DNA of 56,093 nucleotides from an uncultured Flavobacteriales bacterium (lineage in GTDB: Bacteria; Bacteroidota; Bacteroidia; Flavobacteriales_C; GCA-002722245): assembly GCA_905182585.1 (NCBI GenBank), contig CAJJCC010000027.1:1-56093 (forward strand), read 5' to 3'. Below, piece after piece: positions 33,649 through 42,865 of the stretch (its first letter is position 1; each line of letters begins with the position of its first letter). The notes beneath the pieces are model-generated. The model did not search any database. It had not been told where the DNA came from and worked only from the letters and a program-made list of their open reading frames with translations. A program made the position numbers and the translations under genes.

Positions 33649-35064
33649 ATGGAAAAAATTAAAATAAATACTAGATATAAAAAATTACTTGCTGATGCGA
33701 TCACACCAGTAAGTATATATCTAAATATTAAAGAAAAATATAAGAAGAGTTTTTTATTAGAAAGCTCTGATTATCATGGCAATGAGGATAGCTATTCTTT
33801 TATCTGCTTTAATCCTGTAGCTTCTTTTAAGGTTCAGGATGGTAAAATTTTTATAGTTTACCCTAACGGAGAATTTGAAAATAAAAGTGCTGCAGACCAT
33901 GATGTAGTAGAAGAGTTAAATAATTTTTCGGGCTTGTTTGATTGTGAGGATTTAGGTTTCGACTTTGTAACCAATGGATTGTTTGGGTTTACAAGTTTTG
34001 AAGGAGTTCGTCATTTTGAGGATATTGATTTTGACTACAAAGAGAAACCTGAGAAAAAAGTGCCAGATATGCACTATATGGTTTTTCAAAACATAATTTC
34101 GATTAACCATTTTAAAAATGAATTATACCTTTTCGAACATAGAAGTGAAATAGGAACAGGGAGTGGGCCAGAATCATTAGACAAGTTAGAAGAGATCATT
34201 AAGACTTCAAACGTTACTCAAAAAAAATTCGAAAGAGTAGGTGAAGAGGTGAGTAACTTTGACGATGCAGGTTACCTTAAAGTCATTCGTGATGCAAAGA
34301 AACATTGTAAACGTGGAGATGTTTTTCAATTGGTTTTATCCAGAGAGTTTTCTCAAGATTTTAAAGGTGACGACTTTACATTATATCGCGCTTTGAGGTC
34401 GGTTAATCCATCGCCGTATTTGTTTTATTTCGATTTTGAAGACTTTAAGATCTTCGGTTCTTCACCTGAAGCGCAAATTGTTGTTAAAAACAGAAAGGCT
34501 TCAATATTCCCAATTGCAGGAACTTTTAGAAGAACAGGTGATGATGAGGCAGATGCCAAATTAGCACAGAAATTATTAGATGATCCAAAGGAAAACGCGG
34601 AGCATGTAATGTTAGTTGATTTAGCTCGAAACGATTTAAGCAGAGATGCAGAGAATGTTAAGGTAGAAAGCTATCGTGAGATTCAATTTTATTCTCACGT
34701 AATTCATTTGGTGTCAAAAGTTACGGGGGATTTATTGCCCCATAAAAACACGATTCGATTAGTTGCGGATACTTTTCCTGCTGGGACTTTATCTGGTGCT
34801 CCAAAACATAAAGCACTGCAGTTAATTAATAAGTACGAAAAAAATCAACGTGGGATTTATGGCGGTTGTATTGGTTTCATAGGTTTTAATGGTGATTTCA
34901 ATCATGCTATTATTATCCGATCTTTTTTGAGTAAAAACGATAAGTTATTTTACCAAGCAGGAGCTGGAATTGTAATGAAATCAGATGATGAAAGTGAAAG
35001 ACAAGAAGTGTTTAACAAATTAGCGGCATTGCATAAAGCAATGGAAATCGCTGAGGAGCTTTAA
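33649..35064 (+). CDS. trpE: Anthranilate synthase component I
   Basis: 471 residues. It makes anthranilate from chorismate using ammonia supplied by TrpG. The N-terminal L-L-E-S-S (about 25) is the conserved element of the Trp feedback site, so the enzyme is probably inhibited by tryptophan. The chorismate-binding domain shows K-R-G-D-V-F-Q-L-V-L-S-R (about 222), F-G-S-S-P-E (about 268), P-I-A-G-T-F-R-R (about 285), E-H-V-M-L-V-D-L-A-R-N-D (about 318) and G-A-G-I-V near the end. First structural gene behind the attenuator, 27 nt before trpG. Confidence 0.97.
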   Translation: MEKIKINTRYKKLLADAITPVSIYLNIKEKYKKSFLLESSDYHGNEDSYSFICFNPVASFKVQDGKIFIVYPNGEFENKSAADHDVVEELNNFSGLFDCEDLGFDFVTNGLFGFTSFEGVRHFEDIDFDYKEKPEKKVPDMHYMVFQNIISINHFKNELYLFEHRSEIGTGSGPESLDKLEEIIKTSNVTQKKFERVGEEVSNFDDAGYLKVIRDAKKHCKRGDVFQLVLSREFSQDFKGDDFTLYRALRSVNPSPYLFYFDFEDFKIFGSSPEAQIVVKNRKASIFPIAGTFRRTGDDEADAKLAQKLLDDPKENAEHVMLVDLARNDLSRDAENVKVESYREIQFYSHVIHLVSKVTGDLLPHKNTIRLVADTFPAGTLSGAPKHKALQLINKYEKNQRGIYGGCIGFIGFNGDFNHAIIIRSFLSKNDKLFYQAGAGIVMKSDDESERQEVFNKLAALHKAMEIAEEL

Positions 35065-35090
35065 AGTATTAATCTAGTAATTAATTAGAA

Positions 35091-35657
35091 ATGAAAATTT
35101 TAGTATTAGATAATTACGATTCGTTTGTGTACAATTTAGTGCATTACATCAGGCAGTTAGGTTTTGATGATGTTGATGTATTTAGAAACGATAAAATATC
35201 TTTAGAAGAGGTGGGTAAATATGATAAAATATTACTTTCTCCTGGTCCCGGAATTCCTGAAGAAGCGGGGATAATGTTGGATTTAATTAAGCAATATGCC
35301 GACACAAAAAGTATTTTGGGTGTGTGTTTAGGGCATCAAGCAATAGCGGAGGCTTTTGGAGGGGAACTGGAAAATATGGCTGATGTATTGCACGGTGTTG
35401 GAAATAAAATGCAAGTAGTTGCTGAGGATTCAATATACAACGGATTACCAAAAGAATTTGTGGTAGGACGTTATCATTCATGGCAGGTGAAAAAGGATTC
35501 TTTAGGGGGGATTTTTAAACTAACAGGAGTAGATGAAAAAGGTAATGTAATGAGCATGCGTCACAATACTTTGGACGTTGTTGGCGTGCAATATCATCCA
35601 GAATCAGTACTTACAGATCATGGTTTGGACATCGTAGAAAATTGGTTGAAGAATTAA
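35091..35657 (+). CDS. trpG: Anthranilate synthase component II (glutamine amidotransferase)
   Basis: 188 residues, class I amidotransferase. It hydrolyses glutamine and channels ammonia to TrpE. The start L-V-L-D-N-Y-D-S-F-V-Y-N-L, oxyanion loop S-P-G-P-G-I-P, nucleophile in G-V-C-L-G-H-Q-A (Cys about 80) and H-P-E-S (His/Glu about 167-169) complete the triad. It could also serve para-aminobenzoate synthesis (pabA), as in other bacteria with one copy. Confidence 0.96.
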   Translation: MKILVLDNYDSFVYNLVHYIRQLGFDDVDVFRNDKISLEEVGKYDKILLSPGPGIPEEAGIMLDLIKQYADTKSILGVCLGHQAIAEAFGGELENMADVLHGVGNKMQVVAEDSIYNGLPKEFVVGRYHSWQVKKDSLGGIFKLTGVDEKGNVMSMRHNTLDVVGVQYHPESVLTDHGLDIVENWLKN

Positions 35658-35671
35658 TATAATAAGTGTCT

Positions 35672-35707
35672 CGTCATTGCTTTATTATTAGCAGTGGCGA
35701 ATAACTC
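35672..35707. repeat. Decayed dispersed repeat in the trpG-trpD spacer
   Basis: Begins CGTCATTGC and ends GTGGCGAATAACTC, matching the two ends of the repeat CGTCATTGCGAGGA..GTGGCAATCTC with a degraded middle. Confidence 0.5.
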
Positions 35708-35715
35708 AAAATAAA

Positions 35716-36699
35716 ATGAAAATATTACTTCAAGAATTATTCAAAGGGAAAAAACTAAGCTCTGAGGAGGCTAAATTAGCTTTGCTTTCTATTGGGAAAG
35801 GGGAGTTGAATAACGCTTTAATAGCTTCTTTTTTAACCGTCTTTATGATGCGAGGAATTGAAGGTCAGGAGTTAGAAGGTTTTAGAACTGCGATGTTGGA
35901 GTTATGCAATCCTATTGATTTAGGAGACGTTTCAACTATTGATATGTGTGGTACAGGTGGTGATGGAAAAAATACGTTTAACATTTCAACAACTTCTTCT
36001 TTTGTAGTCGCGGCTTCAGGAGTTAAAGTTGCTAAGCACGGTAATTATGGTGTTTCTTCAGGTGTTGGTTCTTCAAATGTAATTGAGCATTTAGGATATG
36101 ATTTTAAAGGTGAAGCAGCTGTTTTGAAATCAGAAATTGAAAATGTAGGAATTACGTTTTTTCATGCACCGTTATTTCACCCAGCTATGCGATTTGTGGG
36201 GTTAGTTAGGAAGGAATTAGGGTTGAAAACTTTCTTTAATATGATCGGCCCTTTAGTAAACCCATCCAAGCCAAACTTTCAATTAACAGGAGTTTACGAC
36301 CCTTCAATTTTACCCTTGTATGATCACGTTTTGAAAAATAATTTGGAGCGATATGCGATTTTACATTCTACGGACGTGTATGATGAAATATCCTTAACGA
36401 GTGATTTTCATATGTACAGTCATAACGGAATTGAAAAGCTTTCGCCTGCTGATTTAGGGTTAAATCCTTTAAAGCCCGAAGATATTGGAGGAGGAGATAC
36501 CGTCGAAGATGCCGCTATTATTTTACAAAATGTACTTTCGGGAAAAGGAACGGTTGCACAGTCACATGTCGTAGCAGCGAATGCTGGAGTTGCTATTTCT
36601 GTTGCGAAAGATGTTAAAGTAAAAGAAGGAGTTGAGGAAGCTCTTGAATTAATTAATTCGGGTGTGGGAATTGAAATATTAAATAAGTTATTGAAATAA
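35716..36699 (+). CDS. trpD: Anthranilate phosphoribosyltransferase
   Basis: 327 residues. It joins anthranilate to PRPP to form phosphoribosyl-anthranilate. The N-terminal helical domain is followed by the phosphate loop D-M-C-G-T-G-G-D-G-K-N-T-F-N-I-S-T (about 76-92), the K-H-G-N-Y-G-V-S-S motif (about 107) and the acidic metal site region D-E-I-S-L (about 222). Complete and unfused to trpG. Confidence 0.97.
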   Translation: MKILLQELFKGKKLSSEEAKLALLSIGKGELNNALIASFLTVFMMRGIEGQELEGFRTAMLELCNPIDLGDVSTIDMCGTGGDGKNTFNISTTSSFVVAASGVKVAKHGNYGVSSGVGSSNVIEHLGYDFKGEAAVLKSEIENVGITFFHAPLFHPAMRFVGLVRKELGLKTFFNMIGPLVNPSKPNFQLTGVYDPSILPLYDHVLKNNLERYAILHSTDVYDEISLTSDFHMYSHNGIEKLSPADLGLNPLKPEDIGGGDTVEDAAIILQNVLSGKGTVAQSHVVAANAGVAISVAKDVKVKEGVEEALELINSGVGIEILNKLLK

Positions 36700-36707
36700 C
36701 ACGCCTT

Positions 36708-36781
36708 CGTTACTGCAAGGAGTTCCGACTTGTTAATCTCGCTCTTTAAAAGTTAGAGATTGCTTCGTTCCTCGCAATGAC
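36708..36781. repeat. Paired dispersed repeat in the trpD-trpC spacer
   Basis: Two inverted copies: 36708-36740 (CGTTACTGCAAGGAG ... TTAATCTC) and 36756-36781 (GAGATTGCTTCGTTCC then TCGCAATGAC). The second, read on the minus strand, encodes SLRGTKQS, the peptide typically seen when this bacterial repeat is mis-called as a gene. Head-to-head arrangement suggests a REPIN/MITE-like element. Confidence 0.75.
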
Positions 36782-36796
36782 AATAAACTTGATAAA

Positions 36797-37570
36797 ATGA
36801 CAATACTAGATAAAATAAATGCCAATAAACTAATCGAAATCGAAGCTGCTAAAGCAAAGGTCTCTGTTGCCGATTTAGAGTCTTCTGTTTTGTTTGATCG
36901 TAAATGTATTTCGTTAAGAGATGCGATTTTAAACAAATCAGGAATTATTGCAGAGTTCAAACGCCAGTCGCCATCAAAAGGAATAATTAATGGAGTATCA
37001 AAACCTGAAGATGTAGCAATGGCTTATGAAAATGCGGGTGTTTCGGCAATGAGTTGTTTAACTGATTTGAATTATTTTGGAGGAACATTTGCTGATTTAA
37101 AAGCTGTTAGGGCAGCTGTAGAATTACCGGTTCTTCGAAAAGACTTTATGTTGGATGAATATCAATTGTTAGAAGCGAAGTCAATTGGTGCGGATATTAT
37201 TTTGTTAATAGCTTCAAGTTTATCTGTTGCGAAAACAAATGATATGGCGAAAGCAGCTAAGGCTTTAGGATTAAACGTATTGTTAGAAATTCATGAGGAT
37301 TCTGAGTTGGCGCACATTAATCAATACTGTGATGCTGTTGGAGTGAATAACCGAAACTTAAAAACATTTGAGGTGACTACAGACGTTTCCAAAGCATTAG
37401 CGAATAAAATCCCAAATGACTTTATAAAGGTATCTGAAAGTGGGATTTCAAATGTAGAAGCAATACAGGATTTAAAAACATACGGTTATCAAGGGTTTTT
37501 AATCGGAGAAAACTTTATGAAAACAGAAAATCCAGGTGCTTCATGTGCTGAGTTTATTAACAAACTTTAA
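36797..37570 (+). CDS. trpC: Indole-3-glycerol phosphate synthase
   Basis: 257 residues, TIM barrel. It converts CdRP to indole-3-glycerol phosphate. Catalytic Lys in I-I-A-E-F-K-R-Q-S-P-S-K-G (about 56), V-L-R-K-D-F-M-L-D-E-Y-Q (about 114), G-V-N-N-R-N-L-K-T-F (about 183) and V-S-E-S-G-I-S (about 214) are present. Not fused to trpF, unlike in enterobacteria. Confidence 0.97.
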   Translation: MTILDKINANKLIEIEAAKAKVSVADLESSVLFDRKCISLRDAILNKSGIIAEFKRQSPSKGIINGVSKPEDVAMAYENAGVSAMSCLTDLNYFGGTFADLKAVRAAVELPVLRKDFMLDEYQLLEAKSIGADIILLIASSLSVAKTNDMAKAAKALGLNVLLEIHEDSELAHINQYCDAVGVNNRNLKTFEVTTDVSKALANKIPNDFIKVSESGISNVEAIQDLKTYGYQGFLIGENFMKTENPGASCAEFINKL

Positions 37571-37578
37571 GGGTGTTG

Positions 37579-37655
37579 TTATCCCGGACTCGATTCGGGA
37601 ATTAGAAGAGTGATTGTGAAATTATGAGCCCCTGGATCAAGTCTGGGATGATAAA
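37579..37655. repeat. Second type of inverted repeat in the trpC-trpF spacer
   Basis: TTATCCCGGACTCGATTCGGG near 37580-37600 faces a copy in inverse orientation (CCCTGGATCAAGTC, then TGGGATGATAA) near 37629-37653. Both are decayed forms of the TCCCGGACTTGATCCGGGA type of dispersed palindrome, here as an inverted pair around 28 nt. Confidence 0.65.
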
Positions 37656-37660
37656 AAGAG

Positions 37661-38338
37661 ATGGTAGGTAAAGATTTGAAGATAAAGGTTTGCGGAATGA
37701 ATCAAGATGAAGTTCATAATTTTCTTAATCTTAAGGTGAATTACGTTGGAAATATATTTTTCGAGTCTTCACCAAGAAATCAAGATAAAACCTTAGGTTT
37801 TGAGACAATTGGAAAAGATACGGCGAAAGTAGGTGTATTCGTTTTTAAGGGTTTGGGAGTTGATATAAGTGAGACTGAAATTGACGAAATACTGGTAAAT
37901 AAGATTCTGCCTTTAAAGAGGAAGCATCAATTTGATGTCATTCAATTTCACGGAGGAGAACCAGATAAATTAATAAAGGCGGCGAAAAGTCAGTTAGGTT
38001 TAAAGGAAGTTTGGAAAGTTTTTTCAATAGGAGAAGACTTTGATTTTTCAGAATTACAAAATTACCCTTCAGCTGATTTGTTTTTGTTTGATACAAAAAC
38101 AAAGAACCACGGAGGAACAGGTAAGAAGTTCAATTGGTCCTTATTAAACCGTATAGATAAAGAATCTCAAAAAAAATACTTCCTAGCGGGAGGAATTGGT
38201 CCTGGCGATGCTAAAGAAATAAAAAGATTAAAATTAAAAAACTTGATAGGTTTAGACTTGAATAGCAGGTTCGAAATCGAGCCAGGCATAAAGGATGTAA
38301 AGTTGTTAGAAGAGTTCTTAAATGAGCTTAGAGCATAA
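37661..38338 (+). CDS. trpF: Phosphoribosylanthranilate isomerase
   Basis: 225 residues, TIM barrel. It isomerises PRA to CdRP. The catalytic Cys lies in L-K-I-K-V-C-G-M (about 12), Q-F-H-G-G-E (about 102) and the Asp in L-F-D-T-K-T-K-N-H-G-G-T-G (about 145) are present, with the phosphate loop L-A-G-G-I-G-P (about 178) and L-D-L-N-S-R-F-E. Sits between trpC and trpB. Confidence 0.95.
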   Translation: MVGKDLKIKVCGMNQDEVHNFLNLKVNYVGNIFFESSPRNQDKTLGFETIGKDTAKVGVFVFKGLGVDISETEIDEILVNKILPLKRKHQFDVIQFHGGEPDKLIKAAKSQLGLKEVWKVFSIGEDFDFSELQNYPSADLFLFDTKTKNHGGTGKKFNWSLLNRIDKESQKKYFLAGGIGPGDAKEIKRLKLKNLIGLDLNSRFEIEPGIKDVKLLEEFLNELRA

Positions 38339-38343
38339 AGAAT

Positions 38344-38370
38344 GAGATCACTTTGTTACTTACAATGACG
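38344..38370. repeat. Decayed dispersed repeat in the trpF-trpB spacer
   Basis: GAGATCACTTTGTTACTTAC followed by AATGACG. It aligns with GAGATTGCTTCGTTCCTCGC then AATGACG, the half-copy seen in the trpD-trpC spacer, with a handful of substitutions. Confidence 0.55.
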
Positions 38371-38413
38371 ATGTGTTCAAAGTTTAAAACTAAAAATTTA
38401 AAATTCGTTAGAG

Positions 38414-39589
38414 ATGGGGTATAATGTAGACGAAAATGGATATTACGGAAAATTTGGAGGTGCTTACATCCCCGAAATGTTGTATCCAAACGTAGAGGAA
38501 TTAAGAGAAAACTATTTGAAAATCTCTCAAGAGCCTGAATTTAAAAAAGAGTTTGATGATTTGTTGAAGAATTACGTTGGAAGACCATCTCCATTGTACT
38601 TAGCTAAGCGGTTGTCAGCAAAGTATGGTGCGAAAATCTATTTAAAAAGAGAAGATTTAAATCATACAGGAGCTCATAAAATAAACAATACAGTTGGTCA
38701 GATTTTATTAGCGAATCGACTGGGGAAAAAGCGAATTATCGCAGAAACCGGCGCAGGACAACACGGAGTTGCAACAGCTACAGTTTGTGCTTTAATGGGC
38801 TTAGAATGTATTATTTATATGGGAGCAGTTGATATTGAACGCCAGCAACCAAATGTTAAGAGAATGCAACTGTTAGGAGCAACTGTTGTTGCTGCAGAGT
38901 CTGGAAGTAAAACGTTAAAAGATGCAACAAACGAAGCAATTCGTGACTGGATTAATAATCCATCGGATACTTATTACATCATCGGTTCGGTAGTAGGTCC
39001 ACATCCATACCCTGATATGGTAGCGCGTTTCCAAAGTGTAATATCAGAGGAAATGAAATGGCAATTAGAAGAGCATGAAGGAAGAGATTACCCTGATAGA
39101 ATAATCGCTTGTGTTGGTGGAGGAAGTAATGCTGCTGGTTCTTTTTATCATTATTTAGATAATGATAAAGTAGAGTTAATTGCCGCAGAACCTGCCGGTT
39201 TAGGATTGGAATCAGGAAAAACTGCAGCTACTACAGCGAAAGGAAAACCAGGAGTTTTACATGCTGCGAAAACGTTGCTAATGCAAACGGAAGATGGACA
39301 AGTTGTTGAGCCATATTCGTTATCTGCCGGATTGGATTATCCTGGAATAGGACCAATGCACGCACATTTGTTCGAATCAGGAAGAGGGAGCTTTAAATAC
39401 GTAACAGACGAAGAAGCTTTAACGGCTTGTTTTGAGTTAAGTAAATTAGAAGGAATTATTCCTGCATTAGAAACAGCTCATGCATTGGCAGTATTAAATC
39501 AATTGGATTTAAAGAAAGATGAAGTGATTGTGATTAATCTTTCGGGTAGAGGAGATAAGGATTTGGAAACTTTAATAAAATATATTTAA
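38414..39589 (+). CDS. trpB: Tryptophan synthase beta chain
   Basis: 391 residues, PLP enzyme joining indole and serine. N-terminal [13 protein letters not shown] Lys in [10 protein letters not shown] (about 86), [10 protein letters not shown] (about 108), the phosphate-binding G-G-G-S-N-A (about 230) and S-G-R-G-D-K-D near the end mark the TrpB1 type that works with TrpA. Confidence 0.98.
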   Translation: MGYNVDENGYYGKFGGAYIPEMLYPNVEELRENYLKISQEPEFKKEFDDLLKNYVGRPSPLYLAKRLSAKYGAKIYLKREDLNHTGAHKINNTVGQILLANRLGKKRIIAETGAGQHGVATATVCALMGLECIIYMGAVDIERQQPNVKRMQLLGATVVAAESGSKTLKDATNEAIRDWINNPSDTYYIIGSVVGPHPYPDMVARFQSVISEEMKWQLEEHEGRDYPDRIIACVGGGSNAAGSFYHYLDNDKVELIAAEPAGLGLESGKTAATTAKGKPGVLHAAKTLLMQTEDGQVVEPYSLSAGLDYPGIGPMHAHLFESGRGSFKYVTDEEALTACFELSKLEGIIPALETAHALAVLNQLDLKKDEVIVINLSGRGDKDLETLIKYI

Positions 39590-39606
39590 GAATTCGTTGA
39601 ATTTTT

Positions 39607-39640
39607 CTCACTATTGAGAGGAAAGGCGACCTGGCAATTT
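39607..39640. repeat. Decayed dispersed repeat in the trpB-trpA spacer
   Basis: TCACTATTGAGAGGAAA then GGCGACCTGGCAATTT. It aligns with CGTCATTGCGAGGA..GCGACGTGGCAATCT over its whole length. Confidence 0.5.
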
Positions 39641-39652
39641 TAAATTTTTATA

Positions 39653-40420
39653 ATGAAAAGAATTAAAGAAGCATTCGAGAAAAAACCAGATGGATTATTA
39701 TCCATTTTTGTCACAGCTGGGTTTCCGAATTTAAACGATACAGTAGAAATACTAAAAGAGTTAGAAGCGAATGGAGTTGAGATGGTGGAGTTAGGAATTC
39801 CTTTCTCAGATCCTATGGCAGATGGTCCCGTTATACAGGAAGCAAGTGGGGTTGCCATCGAAAATGGTATGACGCTAAAGTTATTATTTGAGCAGTTAAA
39901 AGACATTCGAAAAGAGGTTTCTATTCCAATATTGTTAATGGGTTATTTAAATCCAGTAATGCAATATGGTTATGAAGAGTTTTGCAAAAGCTGTCAAGAA
40001 GTAGGGATAGATGGGGCGATTTTACCTGACTTACCGCTTTATGAATATAAGAAGGAATATAAAGATTTGTTTGAAAGTCATGGCTTAGCAAATACGTTTT
40101 TAATCACTCCTGAAACTGCGCCAGAAAGAATTAAAGAATTGGATAGTTTAACAAATGGGTTCTTGTATTTAGTTTCAAGTTCGTCTACAACGGGTAAGAA
40201 ATCTGGTATTGATGGAACGATCGATTACTTGTCTAGAGTAAAGGATATGAATTTAACTTCACCTAGTTTAATCGGTTTTAATATTAAGGATTCAGAATCT
40301 TATAAAATTGCTTGTACGTATTCAAATGGTGCTATCATCGGAACTGCATTTATTAAAGCAATTGCGAATTCTAATAATTTTAAAACGTCTATTAAAGACT
40401 TTGTATCAAGCATTAGGTAA
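39653..40420 (+). CDS. trpA: Tryptophan synthase alpha chain
   Basis: 255 residues, TIM barrel releasing indole from indole-glycerol phosphate. Catalytic Glu in E-L-G-I-P-F-S-D-P-M-A-D-G-P (about 42) and Asp in D-G-A-I-L-P-D-L-P (about 122-129), plus S-S-S-T-T-G near 180 and I-G-T-A-F near 228. Last gene of the operon; a terminator follows directly. Confidence 0.97.
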   Translation: MKRIKEAFEKKPDGLLSIFVTAGFPNLNDTVEILKELEANGVEMVELGIPFSDPMADGPVIQEASGVAIENGMTLKLLFEQLKDIRKEVSIPILLMGYLNPVMQYGYEEFCKSCQEVGIDGAILPDLPLYEYKKEYKDLFESHGLANTFLITPETAPERIKELDSLTNGFLYLVSSSSTTGKKSGIDGTIDYLSRVKDMNLTSPSLIGFNIKDSESYKIACTYSNGAIIGTAFIKAIANSNNFKTSIKDFVSSIR

Positions 40421-40423
40421 TTA

Positions 40424-40455
40424 AAAAGGGCGGGTATTCTTCCGTCCTTTTATTT
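40424..40455 (+). terminator. Terminator of the trp operon
   Basis: AAAAGGGCGG (40424-40433) / CCGTCCTTTT (40442-40451), one G-T pair, 8-nt loop, then a short T-rich tail. Confidence 0.85.
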
Positions 40456-40750
40456 CCTATTTATAGTTATGTACTTGATTCTTAAAATTATCAGTAATTT
40501 TTATTGAGTTATTTTGAAAGTCAAGTTTTTTTTAACAACTGTAAATCCAATTTCTGAGCTTTCTACTGAATCCTAAATTTTCAAATACCTAATCTTGAAA
40601 TTTCAGCTCAGCTTGAGATTAGTTATCCCAGAAATTAATTATTCAAATACGAGGATAAAATCTTAGTTGGATTAAGCTATCATTATTTGATGAGGTAGTT
40701 TTTTATTGTTCCTTCAGTTTTTCAACACCTATAATTTTGGTGTTAGCCAG
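40456..40750. other. Convergent intergenic stretch between trpA and uvrB
   Basis: About 300 nt between two 3' ends. I see only a weak AACACC/GGTGTT hairpin (40724-40729, 40739-40744) near the uvrB stop, without a T-run. No ORF or RNA recognisable. Confidence 0.6.
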
Positions 40751-42787
40751 TTAGATAGATTCATATTTAGAACTGAGCAGTTTTTCAAGAGCGTGCATTT
40801 CATCTCTATATTGAGCTGCTGAAATAAAGTCTAGTTCTCGAGCAAACTTTTCCATTTTCGATTTAGTTTGCTTAATTGCTTTTTCCAATTGATTTTTGGA
40901 CATGTATTGAATAACAGGGTCAGCGGCAAGTCCGGCTTCAATATCAGAGTTCTCATACTCCGTACTTCTACCTCTAACGGTATCAACCATTGAGGTTTGT
41001 TGTAATATTTCTTCTCTGCTTTTTGCCAAGGATCGAGGTTTTAATCCATGTTCTTCATTATAGGCGGTTTGAATTTCACGCCTTCTATTTGTGGCATCAA
41101 TAGTCTTTTGCATCGAGTCTGTAATTTTATCTCCATACATAATAACTCGACCATCAATATTTCTTGCTGCTCTACCTGCTGTTTGTGTTAATGATTTTTC
41201 AGATCTTAAAAAACCTTCTTTGTCAGCATCCAGAATTGCAACCAATGAAACTTCAGGTAAATCTAATCCTTCTCTTAAAAGGTTAACACCGATTAAAACA
41301 TCTATATCTCCAAGTCGTAATGCTCTAAGAATTTCAACACGCTCCATCGTATCAATTTCTGAATGGATATATCTACACTTAATGTTAAGGTTTAAAATAA
41401 ATTTAGAGAGCTCCTCAGCCATTCTCTTTGTAAGAGTTGTGCAAAGTGTTCTTTCATTCCTTTTAACTCTTATATCAATCTCGTTTAATAAATCATCAAT
41501 TTGATTTTGAGTTGGTCTTACTTCAATAATTGGATCTAATAAACCTGTTGGGCGTATTACTTGCTCAACGATCACACCTTCACATAGTTCTAATTCATAA
41601 TCTGCAGGCGTTGCACTTACGTATAGCGTTTGAGATTGTATAGCCTCAAATTCATCGTATTGTAACGGTCGATTATCTAATGCTGCAGGTAATCTAAAGC
41701 CGTATTCAACTAAATTCATTTTTCGAGATCGATCACCTCCGTACATCGCTTTTATTTGCGGTCGGGTAACATGGCTCTCATCAATCATCATGATAAAGTC
41801 TTCTGGGAAATAATCAAGTAGACAATAAGGTCTAGTTCCAGGAGCTCTTCCATCAAGGTATCTAGAGTAGTTTTCGATTCCACTACAGTATCCTAATTCT
41901 CGCATCATTTCTAAATCGTATTCTGTTCTTTCAAGCAGCCTTTTAGCTTCAAATTCTTTTCCTTCCGATTTAAAAAAAGCAATTTGCTTCATCAAGTCGT
42001 CTTGAATTTGTTTAATTGCATTTTGTAAGCTGTCTGGGCTTGTTACAAAAAGTGTTGCTGGATAAAGCATAGCCTCTTCCAATTTGGTTAATGAATGATT
42101 ATTTAAGGGGTCTATTTGTTCAATAGACTCTATTTCATCACCCCAAAAAGAAAACCGGTAAGCATAATCTAAATACCCAGGGTATACATCAACGGTATCG
42201 CCTTTAACTCTGAAGTTTCCACGCTCAAATTCAATGTCATTTCTCGAATATAAAGCGGTTACTAAATGTTTTAATAACTGAGTTCGACTAATTTTTTGTC
42301 CACTTTTAATTAAAATGGAGTTGCTATTAAAATCGCTTGGGTTTCCCATACCATAAATACAAGAAACAGAAGAAACAACTATAGTGTCATTACTGCCTGA
42401 GAGTAGAGCCGTAGTAGCACTCAATCTTAACTTCTCAATTTCCTCATTAATAGAAAGGTCTTTTTCGATATAAGTATTGGTAGTTGGGAGAAAAGCTTCG
42501 GGTTGGTAGTAATCATAATATGAAACAAAGTATTCGACCTTATTTTCTGGGAAGAATTTTTTAAATTCCCCATAAAGTTGAGCAGCAAGTGTTTTATTAT
42601 GAGAAAGGATTAGAGTTGGCCGGTTAAGTTCTTTAATGACATTAGCCATGGTAAATGTTTTCCCCGATCCTGTTACACCCTGAAGTGTTTGAGCGGCAAT
42701 TCCATCATTAAATCCATCAACTATTTGTTTAATTGCTTGAGGTTGATCACCTGTAGGCTGAAACTCCGAAACCAGTTTGAAATCCAT
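40751..42787 (-). CDS. uvrB: Excinuclease ABC subunit B
   Basis: 678 residues. DNA-damage-loading helicase of nucleotide excision repair. Walker A GVTGSGKT (37-44), the beta-hairpin region Y-Y-D-Y-Y-Q-P-E-A (about 90), M-I-D-E-S-H-V-T (about 335), motif V/VI G-V-N-L-L-R-E-G-L-D and Q-T-A-G-R-A-A-R, and a C-terminal UVR motif (about 630-665) that binds UvrC. A near-match -7 element (TATTTTTA) lies 4 nt before the ATG. It follows the rpoD terminator on the same strand, so it is a separate unit. Confidence 0.98.
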   Translation of the reverse strand: MDFKLVSEFQPTGDQPQAIKQIVDGFNDGIAAQTLQGVTGSGKTFTMANVIKELNRPTLILSHNKTLAAQLYGEFKKFFPENKVEYFVSYYDYYQPEAFLPTTNTYIEKDLSINEEIEKLRLSATTALLSGSNDTIVVSSVSCIYGMGNPSDFNSNSILIKSGQKISRTQLLKHLVTALYSRNDIEFERGNFRVKGDTVDVYPGYLDYAYRFSFWGDEIESIEQIDPLNNHSLTKLEEAMLYPATLFVTSPDSLQNAIKQIQDDLMKQIAFFKSEGKEFEAKRLLERTEYDLEMMRELGYCSGIENYSRYLDGRAPGTRPYCLLDYFPEDFIMMIDESHVTRPQIKAMYGGDRSRKMNLVEYGFRLPAALDNRPLQYDEFEAIQSQTLYVSATPADYELELCEGVIVEQVIRPTGLLDPIIEVRPTQNQIDDLLNEIDIRVKRNERTLCTTLTKRMAEELSKFILNLNIKCRYIHSEIDTMERVEILRALRLGDIDVLIGVNLLREGLDLPEVSLVAILDADKEGFLRSEKSLTQTAGRAARNIDGRVIMYGDKITDSMQKTIDATNRRREIQTAYNEEHGLKPRSLAKSREEILQQTSMVDTVRGRSTEYENSDIEAGLAADPVIQYMSKNQLEKAIKQTKSKMEKFARELDFISAAQYRDEMHALEKLLSSKYESI

Positions 42788-42813
42788 AGCTTAAAAATAA
42801 GATTTTATACCAT

Positions 42814-42845
42814 AAAAAAAGGTCATTCGAATTTCGAATGACCTT
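42814..42845 (-). terminator. Strong intrinsic terminator after rpoD
   Basis: AAGGTCATTCGA (42819-42830) / TCGAATGACCTT (42834-42845): 12 perfect pairs, 3-nt loop, then seven T on the minus strand. Confidence 0.92.
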
Positions 42846-42865
42846 AAATATTGTTTAGGGTTTGA

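Noticed and set aside
36733-36960. Minus-strand ORF of 75 codons across the trpD-trpC spacer
   Set aside because: It runs through the dispersed repeat (SLRGTKQS) and antisense to trpC; a typical repeat-derived false gene.
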